Positions 1 through 5,311 of a stretch of DNA of 5,827 bases are shown here, piece by piece. Source of the stretch: Acidimicrobiaceae bacterium (GTDB lineage: Bacteria > Actinomycetota > Acidimicrobiia > Acidimicrobiales > Ilumatobacteraceae); assembly GCA_006515795.1 (NCBI GenBank), contig VFMC01000112.1:1-5827 (forward strand), written 5' to 3'. How positions within the stretch are numbered: the first letter of the stretch is position 1; each line of letters begins with the position of its first letter. The notes beneath the pieces are model-generated. The model saw nothing but the letters and a program-made list of their open reading frames with translations, did not search any database and had not been told where the DNA came from. The position numbers and the translations under genes are program-made.

Positions 1-2
1 GG

Positions 3-1043
3 GTCGCGGTCGAGAACATCACGGCCATGAACTACACCCGCAACGGCTTCTTCTGGACGGGCGTCGATGGCTACCGCGGCGCGTACCTCACGGCGTATCG
101 AACCGGCGACTACGGCGTGTACGTGTTCGACTCGGTCAACGGTGAGCTCGAGCACATCTATGCGGCCGGCAGTCCCGATGCGGGTCTGTACATCGGTGAA
201 TGCTTCCCGTGCAACGCCGTCATCGACGATGCGGTCAGCGAGCACAACGGCCTCGGCTACTCGGGCACGAACTCCGGCGGCAACCTGCTGATCGTCAACT
301 CCGTCTTCCGCAACAACCGCGCCGGCGTGGTACCGAACAGCGGCAGCTACGAGCTGTGCTACCCCGAGCGCCAAACCACCATCGTGGGCAACCTGGTGTA
401 CTCCAACAACCAGGACGACACACCTGCAATCGACGTGGCGATACTCGCGATGGGCAACGGCATCCTCGTGGCCGGTGGCGTGTTGAACGTGATCGAACGC
501 AACCTGGTGTACGACCACGACAAGAGCGGGATCGGCCTGGTGCCCTTCCTGGAGGAAGACCCCAACGACTCGATCCCGTCGCCCGACGAGTGGGCCACCA
601 CCTGTGCCGACTCGAAGCTGCAGTCACTCGACGATCCGGGTGAGGGCATCCTGTGGGATTCGATGCAGAACCGGGTGATCGGCAACCTGCTGGAAGACAA
701 CCGCCAAGGCGACCTGCTGGTGGCGTCGGTCGGCACCGATGTCAGCTCGCTCGGCAACTGCTTCAGCGGCAACACGTTCACCACCTCGGCGCCCAACGAC
801 CTCCAGACCTTGGCTCCATGCGATGCCACTGGGAGCGGCGATTGGGCCGATGGCGCTTACAACATCGCGGCCTGGCTCGGCGAGGTGCACCCGCCGTCGG
901 TCGATTGGCAGATCGCCACACTGCCGCCGCTCGAGCAGCAAGAGAACATGCCCGACGCAGCGACGGCCCAGGCCCACCCGGCTACCGACGTACCCAGGAA
1001 CATCGACGTGGCGGCGATCACCGTTCCCGCCAAGCCGGCATGA
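3..1043 (+). CDS. right-handed parallel beta-helix protein, 5' truncated
   Basis: The frame is open to the left edge, and the residues before the ATG at 27 (VAVENITA) fit the fold, so the true start lies upstream and that ATG is internal. Numbering from it, about 338 residues are visible. Residues 20 to 235 show imperfect coils of about 20-25 residues with the parallel beta-helix pattern: short hydrophobic strands, asparagine-rich turns (NSVFRNN, GNLVYSNN, ERNLVYDHD, IGNLLEDN) and glycine before the next strand (NGILVAGG, GEGILW). Scattered cysteines (59, 62, 111, 193, 245, 265) suit an exported protein with disulfides. The last 35 residues are rich in Ala and Pro and look unfolded. Such folds occur in polysaccharide lyases, NosD-like periplasmic proteins and surface proteins. 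No catalytic site can be assigned, so the substrate is unknown. The DUF1996 lipoprotein gene follows 15 bases downstream and is probably co-transcribed. Fold is likely; function unknown. Confidence 0.8.
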   Translation, partial: VAVENITAMNYTRNGFFWTGVDGYRGAYLTAYRTGDYGVYVFDSVNGELEHIYAAGSPDAGLYIGECFPCNAVIDDAVSEHNGLGYSGTNSGGNLLIVNSVFRNNRAGVVPNSGSYELCYPERQTTIVGNLVYSNNQDDTPAIDVAILAMGNGILVAGGVLNVIERNLVYDHDKSGIGLVPFLEEDPNDSIPSPDEWATTCADSKLQSLDDPGEGILWDSMQNRVIGNLLEDNRQGDLLVASVGTDVSSLGNCFSGNTFTTSAPNDLQTLAPCDATGSGDWADGAYNIAAWLGEVHPPSVDWQIATLPPLEQQENMPDAATAQAHPATDVPRNIDVAAITVPAKPA

Positions 1044-1058
1044 CGCGGTGCTGATCGG

Positions 1059-2000
1059 ATGATTCGTTCGTGCCCGGCCGCCGTCGCGTTGATAGCGGCC
1101 GTGCTGGCCGTGCTGGCCGTTTCCGCCTGCGCCGGGAACGACGGCACTGGCAGCACCGACACCGACCACGACCATGTCGGCACGGCGAGCGCGCACGCGG
1201 ATGTCACCTCGTTGGGCCAACCCGACGAGCCGATCGCCGGGCCGCAGGGCGCCACGCCACAGTTCCTGGTGGAGTGCCTCTTCAGTCACGCGGCCGCTGA
1301 CGACCCGATCGTGTCGCCCGGGCAACCTGGCAAGAGCCATTTGCACATGTTCTTCGGCAACACCGGCGTCGATGCGTACACCACGGTCGTTTCGTTGGCC
1401 GATGGCGAGACCACGTGCGATCAACCGCTCGACAAGGCGGCCTACTGGGCGCCCGCCCTGCTGCGCGGCCCGGAGGTGCTGACAGCGGTGAAGAGCACGG
1501 CCTACTACCGCCCCGGGCGGGGCGTCGAGCCTTCGACCGTCCAACCGTTCCCGGAGGGTCTGGTCATGGTGGGCGGCAACTCGGGTGCGACGGGAGAGCA
1601 ACCCTTGTCGATCGTTGCGTGGGGATGCGGCGCAGGCATCGAGCGCGCGGTGCTACCCCCGGAATGCGCCGAGGGGCGCAACCTGCGCCTACTGGTCACC
1701 TTCCCCGACTGCTGGGATGGCCGGAATCTGGACAGCGACGACCATCACGCTCACGTCGCCTACAGCTCCCAGGGTGCGTGCCCGGCCGGATTTCCGGTTG
1801 CGATCACGCAGTTGCAGTTCAGCGTGGAGTACCCGGTGTGGGGCAGCACCGAAGGATTGGTGCTGGCCAGTGGCGGGCTGACCACCGGCCACGCCGACTT
1901 CATGAACGGCTGGGATCAGGCGAAGCTGGCGAGCGAGGTGCAGCTGTGCTTGCATCGGGAAGTGGTGTGTGGCGTGGCCAGCGGCCGCACCACGGGCTGA
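1059..2000 (+). CDS. DUF1996-domain lipoprotein
   Basis: The 313-residue protein starts with a lipoprotein signal: basic Arg3, a hydrophobic stretch at 7-21, and the lipobox VSAC with the lipidated cysteine at 24. A flexible linker rich in Asp, His, Thr and Ser (about 25-55, with DTDHDH) follows. Residues 68-298 match DUF1996 well: SHLHMFFGN (93-101), a cysteine at 120 followed by KAAYW (126-130), FPDCWDG (215-221), DDHHAHVAY (227-235), CPAGFPV (241-247) and HADFMNGW (278-285). The conserved His, Asp and Trp residues suggest a ligand or metal site. The biochemical role of DUF1996 is not established; related domains occur in secreted proteins of actinobacteria and fungi. The ATG at 1059 gives a complete signal peptide, though its ribosome site is weak. 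The preceding beta-helix gene ends 15 bases upstream, so translation may be coupled. Envelope location is confident; molecular function is not. Confidence 0.88.
   Translation: MIRSCPAAVALIAAVLAVLAVSACAGNDGTGSTDTDHDHVGTASAHADVTSLGQPDEPIAGPQGATPQFLVECLFSHAAADDPIVSPGQPGKSHLHMFFGNTGVDAYTTVVSLADGETTCDQPLDKAAYWAPALLRGPEVLTAVKSTAYYRPGRGVEPSTVQPFPEGLVMVGGNSGATGEQPLSIVAWGCGAGIERAVLPPECAEGRNLRLLVTFPDCWDGRNLDSDDHHAHVAYSSQGACPAGFPVAITQLQFSVEYPVWGSTEGLVLASGGLTTGHADFMNGWDQAKLASEVQLCLHREVVCGVASGRTTG
1098..1120 (+). repeat. 9-bp tandem repeat in signal peptide coding region
   Basis: The unit GCCGTGCTG occurs twice in tandem, followed by a partial third copy (GCCGT). It encodes the AVLAVLAV part of the hydrophobic core of the lipoprotein signal peptide. 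The unit is a multiple of three, so gain or loss of a copy would change the core length without a frameshift. It may be a simple result of alternating Ala/Val/Leu codons. Confidence 0.6.
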
Positions 2001-2002
2001 GC

Positions 2003-2020
2003 GACGGCGTACCGCCAGTC
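2003..2020. terminator. possible bidirectional hairpin between convergent genes
   Basis: In the 18-base gap between the two converging stop codons, GACGGCG (2003-2009) can pair with CGCC plus GTC (2013-2016 and 2018-2020) across a TAC loop, with one bulged A at 2017. The stem runs into the stop codon of the minus-strand gene. No T-run follows on either strand, so this would be a weak or non-canonical terminator. The call rests on position and pairing only. Confidence 0.3.
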
Positions 2021-2369
2021 AGACGGTTTCGGGCCCGGCTGAGAACGGATCCGCCATCGCCGGTTCCGGGTCGACTGCGGTCGTCGGAGGCGCGGGTTGC
2101 GGTCGCATCGGGGCAGGACCTTTCGGCGCCTTGCTCGGTGCGAACATCGACCACAGCACGCCGACCGCGATGCCGACGACGAGCACGATGATGGGGCCAA
2201 GGGTGCCGAACGCGATCAGCTTCTGGCCGATCAACAACAGCGCCGCACCGATACCGAGCATCACCCCCCACAACGCACCCCTGATCGGGTGTCGCCGGCG
2301 GGAGGTGGTGGCGCCGTCAACGGGTCCGGCTTGGTGGGGCGTGGGTTCCATGTCGTTCATCGCGGTCAT
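2019..2369 (-). CDS. small two-helix membrane protein, function unknown
   Basis: From the ATG at 2369 the product has 116 residues. A hydrophilic N-terminus with a basic patch (TTSRRRHPIR, 21-30) leads into two hydrophobic helices at about 31-48 and 57-74, joined by a short turn. A Pro/Ala-rich tail of about 40 residues follows (from about 77). The basic patch before helix 1 suggests that both termini are cytoplasmic. The start forms an ATGA overlap with the stop of the upstream gene, which implies translational coupling. Two later in-frame ATGs (codons 4 and 7) are possible starts; the one at 2360 is better spaced from a GGAACGG sequence just before 2369. No family is recognised. Its coupling to the anchored exported protein upstream suggests the two act together in the membrane, which is inference. 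Confidence 0.72.
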   Translation of the reverse strand: MTAMNDMEPTPHQAGPVDGATTSRRRHPIRGALWGVMLGIGAALLLIGQKLIAFGTLGPIIVLVVGIAVGVLWSMFAPSKAPKGPAPMRPQPAPPTTAVDPEPAMADPFSAGPETV

Positions 2370-3217
2370 CCGTTCCACGTGCGTGCAGGGCGAGCATTGA
2401 AGAACGCACCGAGTCCGGCGAGCAGCACCAGCACACCGCCGGCCACCTGGAGCACCGGCGTGCCGCCGACGGTCTCGAAGTACCCGTCGCCGGCGCATGC
2501 GAATCCACCGTCGGCGGTGATCGAGCCGTCGATCTTGAACAGTGCGCTCACCTTGGCGCCTGCCGGCAGCTGCTCGGCGAGGCTGATGCCGCCGGCGTTG
2601 CGGTTCTCGCCATCGGGGTTGTCGTCGCCGCCCTCGTCGAGCGCCTGGCCGAAGGTGGTGATCTCCCACACGTGATTGCGCGGGCCGCCGCCCGGTGGGC
2701 CGGCGATACCGGCGTAGACCACGAAACCGTCGACGTGCACCATGTACGGGTTGTCGGCGGTGAAGGCCCGCGGGGCGTTCTGCTGGCCGCTGGCGTAGTA
2801 CTCGAGCAGGTCGATCGGCGGCGCCGCCTCATTGAAGTCGGCGGCCATGTCGATGAGGGCTCCGGTGTCGTCGAACGACATGGTCAGGCCCATGCACGGC
2901 CCGGTGAGCGAGGAATCGCCCCCGCCCACCTCGCTGAGCGCCAGGACCGCGGCGTCGCCGGCGGCAGCGAGCAGGACTGGCTCGCCGGGCGCTGCATCGA
3001 AGTCGCCGGGCTCTCCGATGAGATCATCGAGGTTGGCCGGATCTACCGCAACGCCGCCGTCCGTCAGGATCGCAACCAGCTCGGCCTCGAACAGCACGGC
3101 GAGATCGAGGTCGAACCCGGGGGGTAGATCTTCGCCTTCTGCGGCTTGTGCGGCTCCGGCAAGACCGGCGCACGCCAAAGCGGCGCCAGCGATGGTGCCA
3201 AGCAACCAAGTCCTCAC
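2366..3217 (-). CDS. exported protein with C-terminal membrane anchor, function unknown
   Basis: I chose the GTG at 3217 because a strong GGAGGAGGG ribosome site precedes it and a signal peptide starts at once; an open frame extends upstream to 3367 but has no such support. The 283-residue product has a Sec signal (VRTWLLG, then a hydrophobic Ala/Gly stretch) with probable cleavage after AQA at 25. A lipoprotein cysteine at 16 is less likely because its context, ALAC, is a poor lipobox. The mature part (26-250) is acidic, rich in Gly, Asp and Ala, with two cysteines (108 and 241) that could form a disulfide. Residues 255-273 form a hydrophobic helix followed by ARPARTWNG, a short basic tail, giving an exterior domain anchored at its C-terminus. 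There is no LPXTG motif. I recognise no domain. It is coupled by ATGA overlap to the two-helix membrane protein gene downstream. Confidence 0.78.
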   Translation of the reverse strand: MRTWLLGTIAGAALACAGLAGAAQAAEGEDLPPGFDLDLAVLFEAELVAILTDGGVAVDPANLDDLIGEPGDFDAAPGEPVLLAAAGDAAVLALSEVGGGDSSLTGPCMGLTMSFDDTGALIDMAADFNEAAPPIDLLEYYASGQQNAPRAFTADNPYMVHVDGFVVYAGIAGPPGGGPRNHVWEITTFGQALDEGGDDNPDGENRNAGGISLAEQLPAGAKVSALFKIDGSITADGGFACAGDGYFETVGGTPVLQVAGGVLVLLAGLGAFFNARPARTWNG

Positions 3218-3221
3218 GTGA

Positions 3222-3230
3222 CCCTCCTCC
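3222..3230 (-). promoter_or_regulatory. strong ribosome binding site fixing a GTG start
   Basis: On the minus strand GGAGGAGGG lies 4 bases before the GTG at 3217. This purine run is the clearest ribosome site in the window and rules out the longer open frame that begins at 3367. Confidence 0.8.
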
Positions 3231-3238
3231 ACCGGTGG
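3229..3238. promoter_or_regulatory. 10-bp perfect palindrome in the minus-strand leader
   Basis: CCACCGGTGG is a perfect palindrome whose edge overlaps the ribosome site of the exported-protein gene. It could be an operator. As an RNA hairpin it would be weak because it has no loop. It could also be chance in G+C-rich DNA. Confidence 0.25.
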
Positions 3239-3258
3239 TCCGCTCCACTTCTCACCGC

Positions 3259-3287
3259 ACGGTACTCCTACATCGCCGATCCGTCGA
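3259..3287 (-). promoter_or_regulatory. candidate promoter for the minus-strand two-gene operon
   Basis: Read on the minus strand, TCGACG (3287-3282, four of six matches to TTGACA) and TACCGT (3264-3259, fitting the actinobacterial TAnnnT pattern) are 17 bases apart. Transcription would start near 3252, giving a leader of about 35 bases that contains the strong ribosome site. The match is modest, and position is the main support. Confidence 0.35.
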
Positions 3288-3294
3288 GGGTCAC

Positions 3295-3313
3295 TCGGCC
3301 CGGTGCTGGCCGA
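3295..3313. repeat. short inverted repeat upstream of the plus-strand operon
   Basis: TCGGCC (3295-3300) and GGCCGA (3308-3313) form an inverted repeat with a 7-base spacer, centred 27 bases before the GTG at 3331. It could be an operator for the six-gene operon. A 6-base arm is not rare in G+C-rich DNA. Confidence 0.3.
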
Positions 3314-3330
3314 TGTGCTAACAAAGAGGG

Positions 3331-3666
3331 GTGGCTGAACAGGAAGCGCCGAGGGGCACCCAGGCATCGGGCCAGATCGGCGAGGTCTTCGGGCTCGTCA
3401 AGGAGTACGCCCGGCAAGAGACCGTCGGACCGTTGCGTGGTGCGGCCCGCTGGTTGGCGTTCGGCACTGCCGGATCGGTGATGCTCGCGTCTGGAACGGT
3501 GTTCGTGGTGCTCGGTGTGCTGCGGTTGCTCCAGAACGAGTTCGCCTCCACCTTCTCGGGTCGCTGGATGGGTCTGGTGCCGTACCTGATCGCATTCGTG
3601 CTGACCGTGGCGGTAATCGGGCTCGCCGCGAGCCGCATCGGCAAGACCTCGTTGCACAAGGACTGA
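3331..3666 (+). CDS. small two-helix membrane protein, Holin-X/YqjE-like
   Basis: The 111-residue protein has a polar N-terminal helix (about 15-40, GEVFGLVKEYARQE) and two hydrophobic helices at about 42-66 and 80-102, then a short basic tail (SRIGKTSLHK). This layout, an amphipathic lead helix plus two membrane helices in about 110 residues, resembles the actinobacterial Holin-X (holin superfamily III) / YqjE group. I infer that from architecture, not from a diagnostic motif. Despite the name, such chromosomal proteins are not shown to be phage holins, and nothing here suggests a prophage. The start is GTG; an in-frame TAA at 3319 excludes a longer version, and the next start candidates lie inside the first membrane helix. 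The purine run AGAGGG directly touches the start codon, so normal Shine-Dalgarno spacing is absent. It is the first gene of the operon leading to ttuB-ttuA-trmI. Confidence 0.72.
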   Translation: MAEQEAPRGTQASGQIGEVFGLVKEYARQETVGPLRGAARWLAFGTAGSVMLASGTVFVVLGVLRLLQNEFASTFSGRWMGLVPYLIAFVLTVAVIGLAASRIGKTSLHKD

Positions 3667-3687
3667 TCTCGGAGGGCATGGAATCTC

Positions 3688-3894
3688 ATGGCACAGCAAC
3701 GCATCACGCGTGACGATCTCGAGGCTCGCTTCCGCACGCTCCAGGAAGATGTTCAGAGCAAGGTCAACGACAAGCGCCAGACCCTCACCACAGCGGCCAT
3801 CGTCGGCGGTGTGGTGTTGCTGTTGCTGTTCTTCTTCCTCGGCAAGCGGAGTGGCAAGAAGAAGACCACCTTCGTCGAGATCCGCCGAATCTGA
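3688..3894 (+). CDS. small single-helix membrane protein, function unknown
   Basis: The 68-residue protein has a charged, probably helical N-terminal half (2-32, with RDDLEARFRTLQEDVQSKV), one strongly hydrophobic helix at about 35-52 ending in LLLLFFFLG, and a basic tail (KRSGKKK, then FVEIRRI). The positive tail suggests a cytoplasmic C-terminus. Its charged helix could oligomerise or contact a partner; it recalls YqjD/ElaB-type membrane proteins only in general layout. GGAGGG lies at 3671-3676, 11 bases before the start. A nearer ATG at 3678 is in another frame. The gene sits 21 bases after the two-helix protein gene and 3 bases before the next small gene, so co-transcription is very likely. 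No named family is recognised. Confidence 0.72.
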   Translation: MAQQRITRDDLEARFRTLQEDVQSKVNDKRQTLTTAAIVGGVVLLLLFFFLGKRSGKKKTTFVEIRRI

Positions 3895-3897
3895 TCG

Positions 3898-4152
3898 ATG
3901 GCGATCCCTCGTCTGCTCCGGCCGTCGGTGCTGTTGCGCCGCAATGCCCTCTACAAGGGGTTGTTCGGCGGAAGCCGCGGTTGGCTGGCCGTCGGGGCGG
4001 TCATCTGGGGTCGCAAGTTCGTCAAGCGCACCTTCGGTCGCAACGAGGAGATCATCGCCACCGAGAAGCTCACCAAGGGCCAGTTCCTGCGCATCGATGC
4101 CATCCGTCCACCCTCGCGTCGAGAGCTTCGAGCATCCCGGCGAGTGAGGTAG
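3898..4152 (+). CDS. small basic protein, function unknown
   Basis: The 84-residue product is rich in Arg and Lys. It has a basic N-terminus (RLLRPSVLLRR), a short glycine-rich apolar stretch at 21-38 (GLFGGSRGWLAVGAVIWG) that is too short and polar for a confident membrane helix, and a basic patch RKFVKRTFGR. A segment with possible beta structure follows (EEIIATEKLTKGQFLRIDAIRP, cited here as 50-71), then an Arg-rich tail. It could be a peripheral membrane or nucleic-acid binding protein; the sequence does not decide. Its start is 3 bases after the previous stop with no clear ribosome site, which points to coupled translation. The ttuB start follows 5 bases after its stop. I recognise no family. 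Packing and consistent codon use support a real gene. Confidence 0.65.
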   Translation: MAIPRLLRPSVLLRRNALYKGLFGGSRGWLAVGAVIWGRKFVKRTFGRNEEIIATEKLTKGQFLRIDAIRPPSRRELRASRRVR

Positions 4153-4157
4153 GCGCC

Positions 4158-4355
4158 ATGCGTGTCCTGTTGCGCAACCCCACGCGCGAGATCGAGATCG
4201 ATGGACGACGTCGCGTCCACGCGCTTCTAGCCGAGCTGGCGCTGAACCGCGAATCGCACCTGGTCATCCGTAACGGCACGCTGGTGCCCGGCGACGGTGA
4301 GCTCGGCGCCGACGACGTGATCGAGATCCGCCCGGTCATCTCCGGGGGTACGTGA
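4158..4355 (+). CDS. ttuB: TtuB-like ubiquitin-fold sulfur carrier protein
   Basis: This 65-residue protein of the MoaD/ThiS/TtuB group is a small beta-grasp protein. It opens with the strand MRVLLRNPTREIEID, has a helix at about 19-30 (RVHALLAELALN), then LVIRNGTLVP and DDVIEIRPVISGG. The opening, the VIRNG strand and the ISGG end resemble Thermus TtuB. In that system the C-terminal glycine is activated by an E1-like enzyme to a thiocarboxylate that gives sulfur to TtuA. The next gene is ttuA, overlapping at GTGATG, which supports this role over ThiS or MoaD. The odd point is one extra Thr after Gly-Gly, so the carrier end would need trimming before activation. Its start has GAGG at 4145-4148 as a possible ribosome site. 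The E1 activator and any trimming protease are not in this window. Confidence 0.85.
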   Translation: MRVLLRNPTREIEIDGRRRVHALLAELALNRESHLVIRNGTLVPGDGELGADDVIEIRPVISGGT

Positions 4356-5311
4356 TGCACGTCGGATCGAAGTGCCGAACGTGTCGCCGGCCGGCGATCA
4401 TCGATCTGCCGCGTCACAACGCGAACTTCTGCGCCGAGCACTTCTTGGAGCTGTGCCGGCGCCAGGTGGTCAAGGCGATCGAGCACTTCCAGATGCTCAC
4501 GCCCGACGACCGGATCCTCGTCGCCGTGTCGGGAGGCAAGGACAGCCTGGCAGTGTGGGATCTGTTGCTAGAGCTCGGCTACCGCGCCGATGGCCTCTAC
4601 GTGGGCCTCGGCATCGGCGAGTACAGCGACGTGTCCGGAGCGCACGCCAAGGCCTTTGCGGCGCAGCGTGGCCTGAAGCTGATCGAGATCTCGTTGCGCG
4701 GTGACTACGGCTACGACATCCCCACGGCCGCGTCGGCGACTCGGCGCGTGCCATGCTCGGCGTGCGGCCTCAGCAAGCGTCACCTGTTCGACAAGGCGGC
4801 GATCGACGGCGGGTACACGGTGCTCGTCACCGGCCACAACCTCGACGACGAAGCCGCCGTCCTGCTCGGCAACACGATGCGGTGGGAGATCGGCTACCTC
4901 GCCCGCCAGCTACCGGTGTTGGCCGCCCGCGACGGGTTCCCCAAGAAGGTGAAACCGCTCTGCCGGCTGACCGAGCGGGAGACGGCGGCGTGGTGCGTGG
5001 TGCGCGGCATCGACTACCTCGTCGACGAGTGCCCGATGGCGATCGGCAACAAGCACCTCGGCTACAAGGCGACGCTGAACGCGATGGAGGCCGACTCTCC
5101 CGGCTCGAAGGCTGCGTTCTACCTGAACTTCCTCGAACGGATGGCGCCGCTGCTGGCCGATCACCTCACCACGGAACGAGACGCCCTCGTCGCCTGCGCG
5201 ACGTGCGGCGCCCCCACATCGGGCGAGGTCTGTGCGTTCTGCCGGCTGCAGGCAACCGCCAGCGAGCACCGACCTGTGCCGGTGGAGATGATGACGAGAG
5301 GCCGCCGATGA
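4355..5311 (+). CDS. ttuA: TtuA-family tRNA 2-thiolation enzyme
   Basis: The 318-residue product is a PP-loop ATPase that adenylates a tRNA uridine C2 carbonyl and replaces oxygen with sulfur. Ordered features: an N-terminal zinc site C7, C10, C26, H29; the PP-loop SGGKDS (59-64); CSAC (134-137) plus C226, the three cysteines expected to hold the 4Fe-4S cluster; GHNLDDE (160-166); and a C-terminal zinc site C281, C284, C293, C296. This full ligand set and the length fit TtuA (the TIGR00269 group), which acts at U54 in the T-loop with TtuB as sulfur donor. The related archaeal/eukaryotic Ncs6 acts at U34, a less likely role given the neighbours. I chose the ATG at 4355 because GGGGG at 4344-4348 is 6 bases upstream; the adjacent GTG at 4352 is an alternative. 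It overlaps ttuB and, by ATGA, trmI. No key residue is missing. Confidence 0.93.
   Translation: MHVGSKCRTCRRPAIIDLPRHNANFCAEHFLELCRRQVVKAIEHFQMLTPDDRILVAVSGGKDSLAVWDLLLELGYRADGLYVGLGIGEYSDVSGAHAKAFAAQRGLKLIEISLRGDYGYDIPTAASATRRVPCSACGLSKRHLFDKAAIDGGYTVLVTGHNLDDEAAVLLGNTMRWEIGYLARQLPVLAARDGFPKKVKPLCRLTERETAAWCVVRGIDYLVDECPMAIGNKHLGYKATLNAMEADSPGSKAAFYLNFLERMAPLLADHLTTERDALVACATCGAPTSGEVCAFCRLQATASEHRPVPVEMMTRGRR

Larger units (their letters stand above)
3218..3294. repeat. 9-bp inverted repeat bracketing the divergent control region
   Basis: GTGACCCTC (3218-3226) recurs as its exact reverse complement GAGGGTCAC (3286-3294), 59 bases apart, in the gap between the divergent genes. The left arm overlaps the ribosome site of the minus-strand gene. 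The right arm touches its candidate -35 box. The arms could be two sites for one regulator; there is no direct proof. Confidence 0.45.

Noticed and set aside
624..1601. Long open frame of 325 codons on the minus strand, antisense to the beta-helix and lipoprotein genes
   Set aside because: Its product is Arg-rich with no domain or signal, and it spans two well-supported plus-strand genes. Long antisense frames are common in G+C-rich DNA.
1415..2191. Plus-strand open frame of 258 codons in another frame over the lipoprotein gene
   Set aside because: Its composition is Arg/Gly/Pro-rich, typical of a shifted frame. It overlaps the DUF1996 core and the end of the minus-strand gene.
2366..2460. 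C-terminal helix and basic tail of the exported protein as a sortase sorting signal
   Set aside because: There is no LPXTG-like motif before the hydrophobic helix, so a plain membrane anchor is the simpler reading.
2097..3127. Plus-strand frames (2097-2675 and 2672-3127) opposite the minus-strand operon
   Set aside because: Both are opposite minus genes that have a strong ribosome site, signal peptide and membrane helices. The translated products show no coherent domain.
3218..3367. Upstream extension of the exported-protein gene to an ATG at 3367
   Set aside because: The extension would cover the whole divergent gap and the start of the plus-strand operon, and it would bury the signal peptide. 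The GTG at 3217 has an excellent ribosome site.
3331..3666. Reading the Holin-X-like gene as a sign of prophage
   Set aside because: No phage structural, integrase or lysis gene is nearby. Chromosomal members of this group are widespread and sit in ordinary operons.
3981..4157. N-terminal extension of TtuB from an ATG at 3981
   Set aside because: The extension is a shifted-frame product over the 84-residue gene. The ATG at 4158 gives a complete beta-grasp protein of the normal size.
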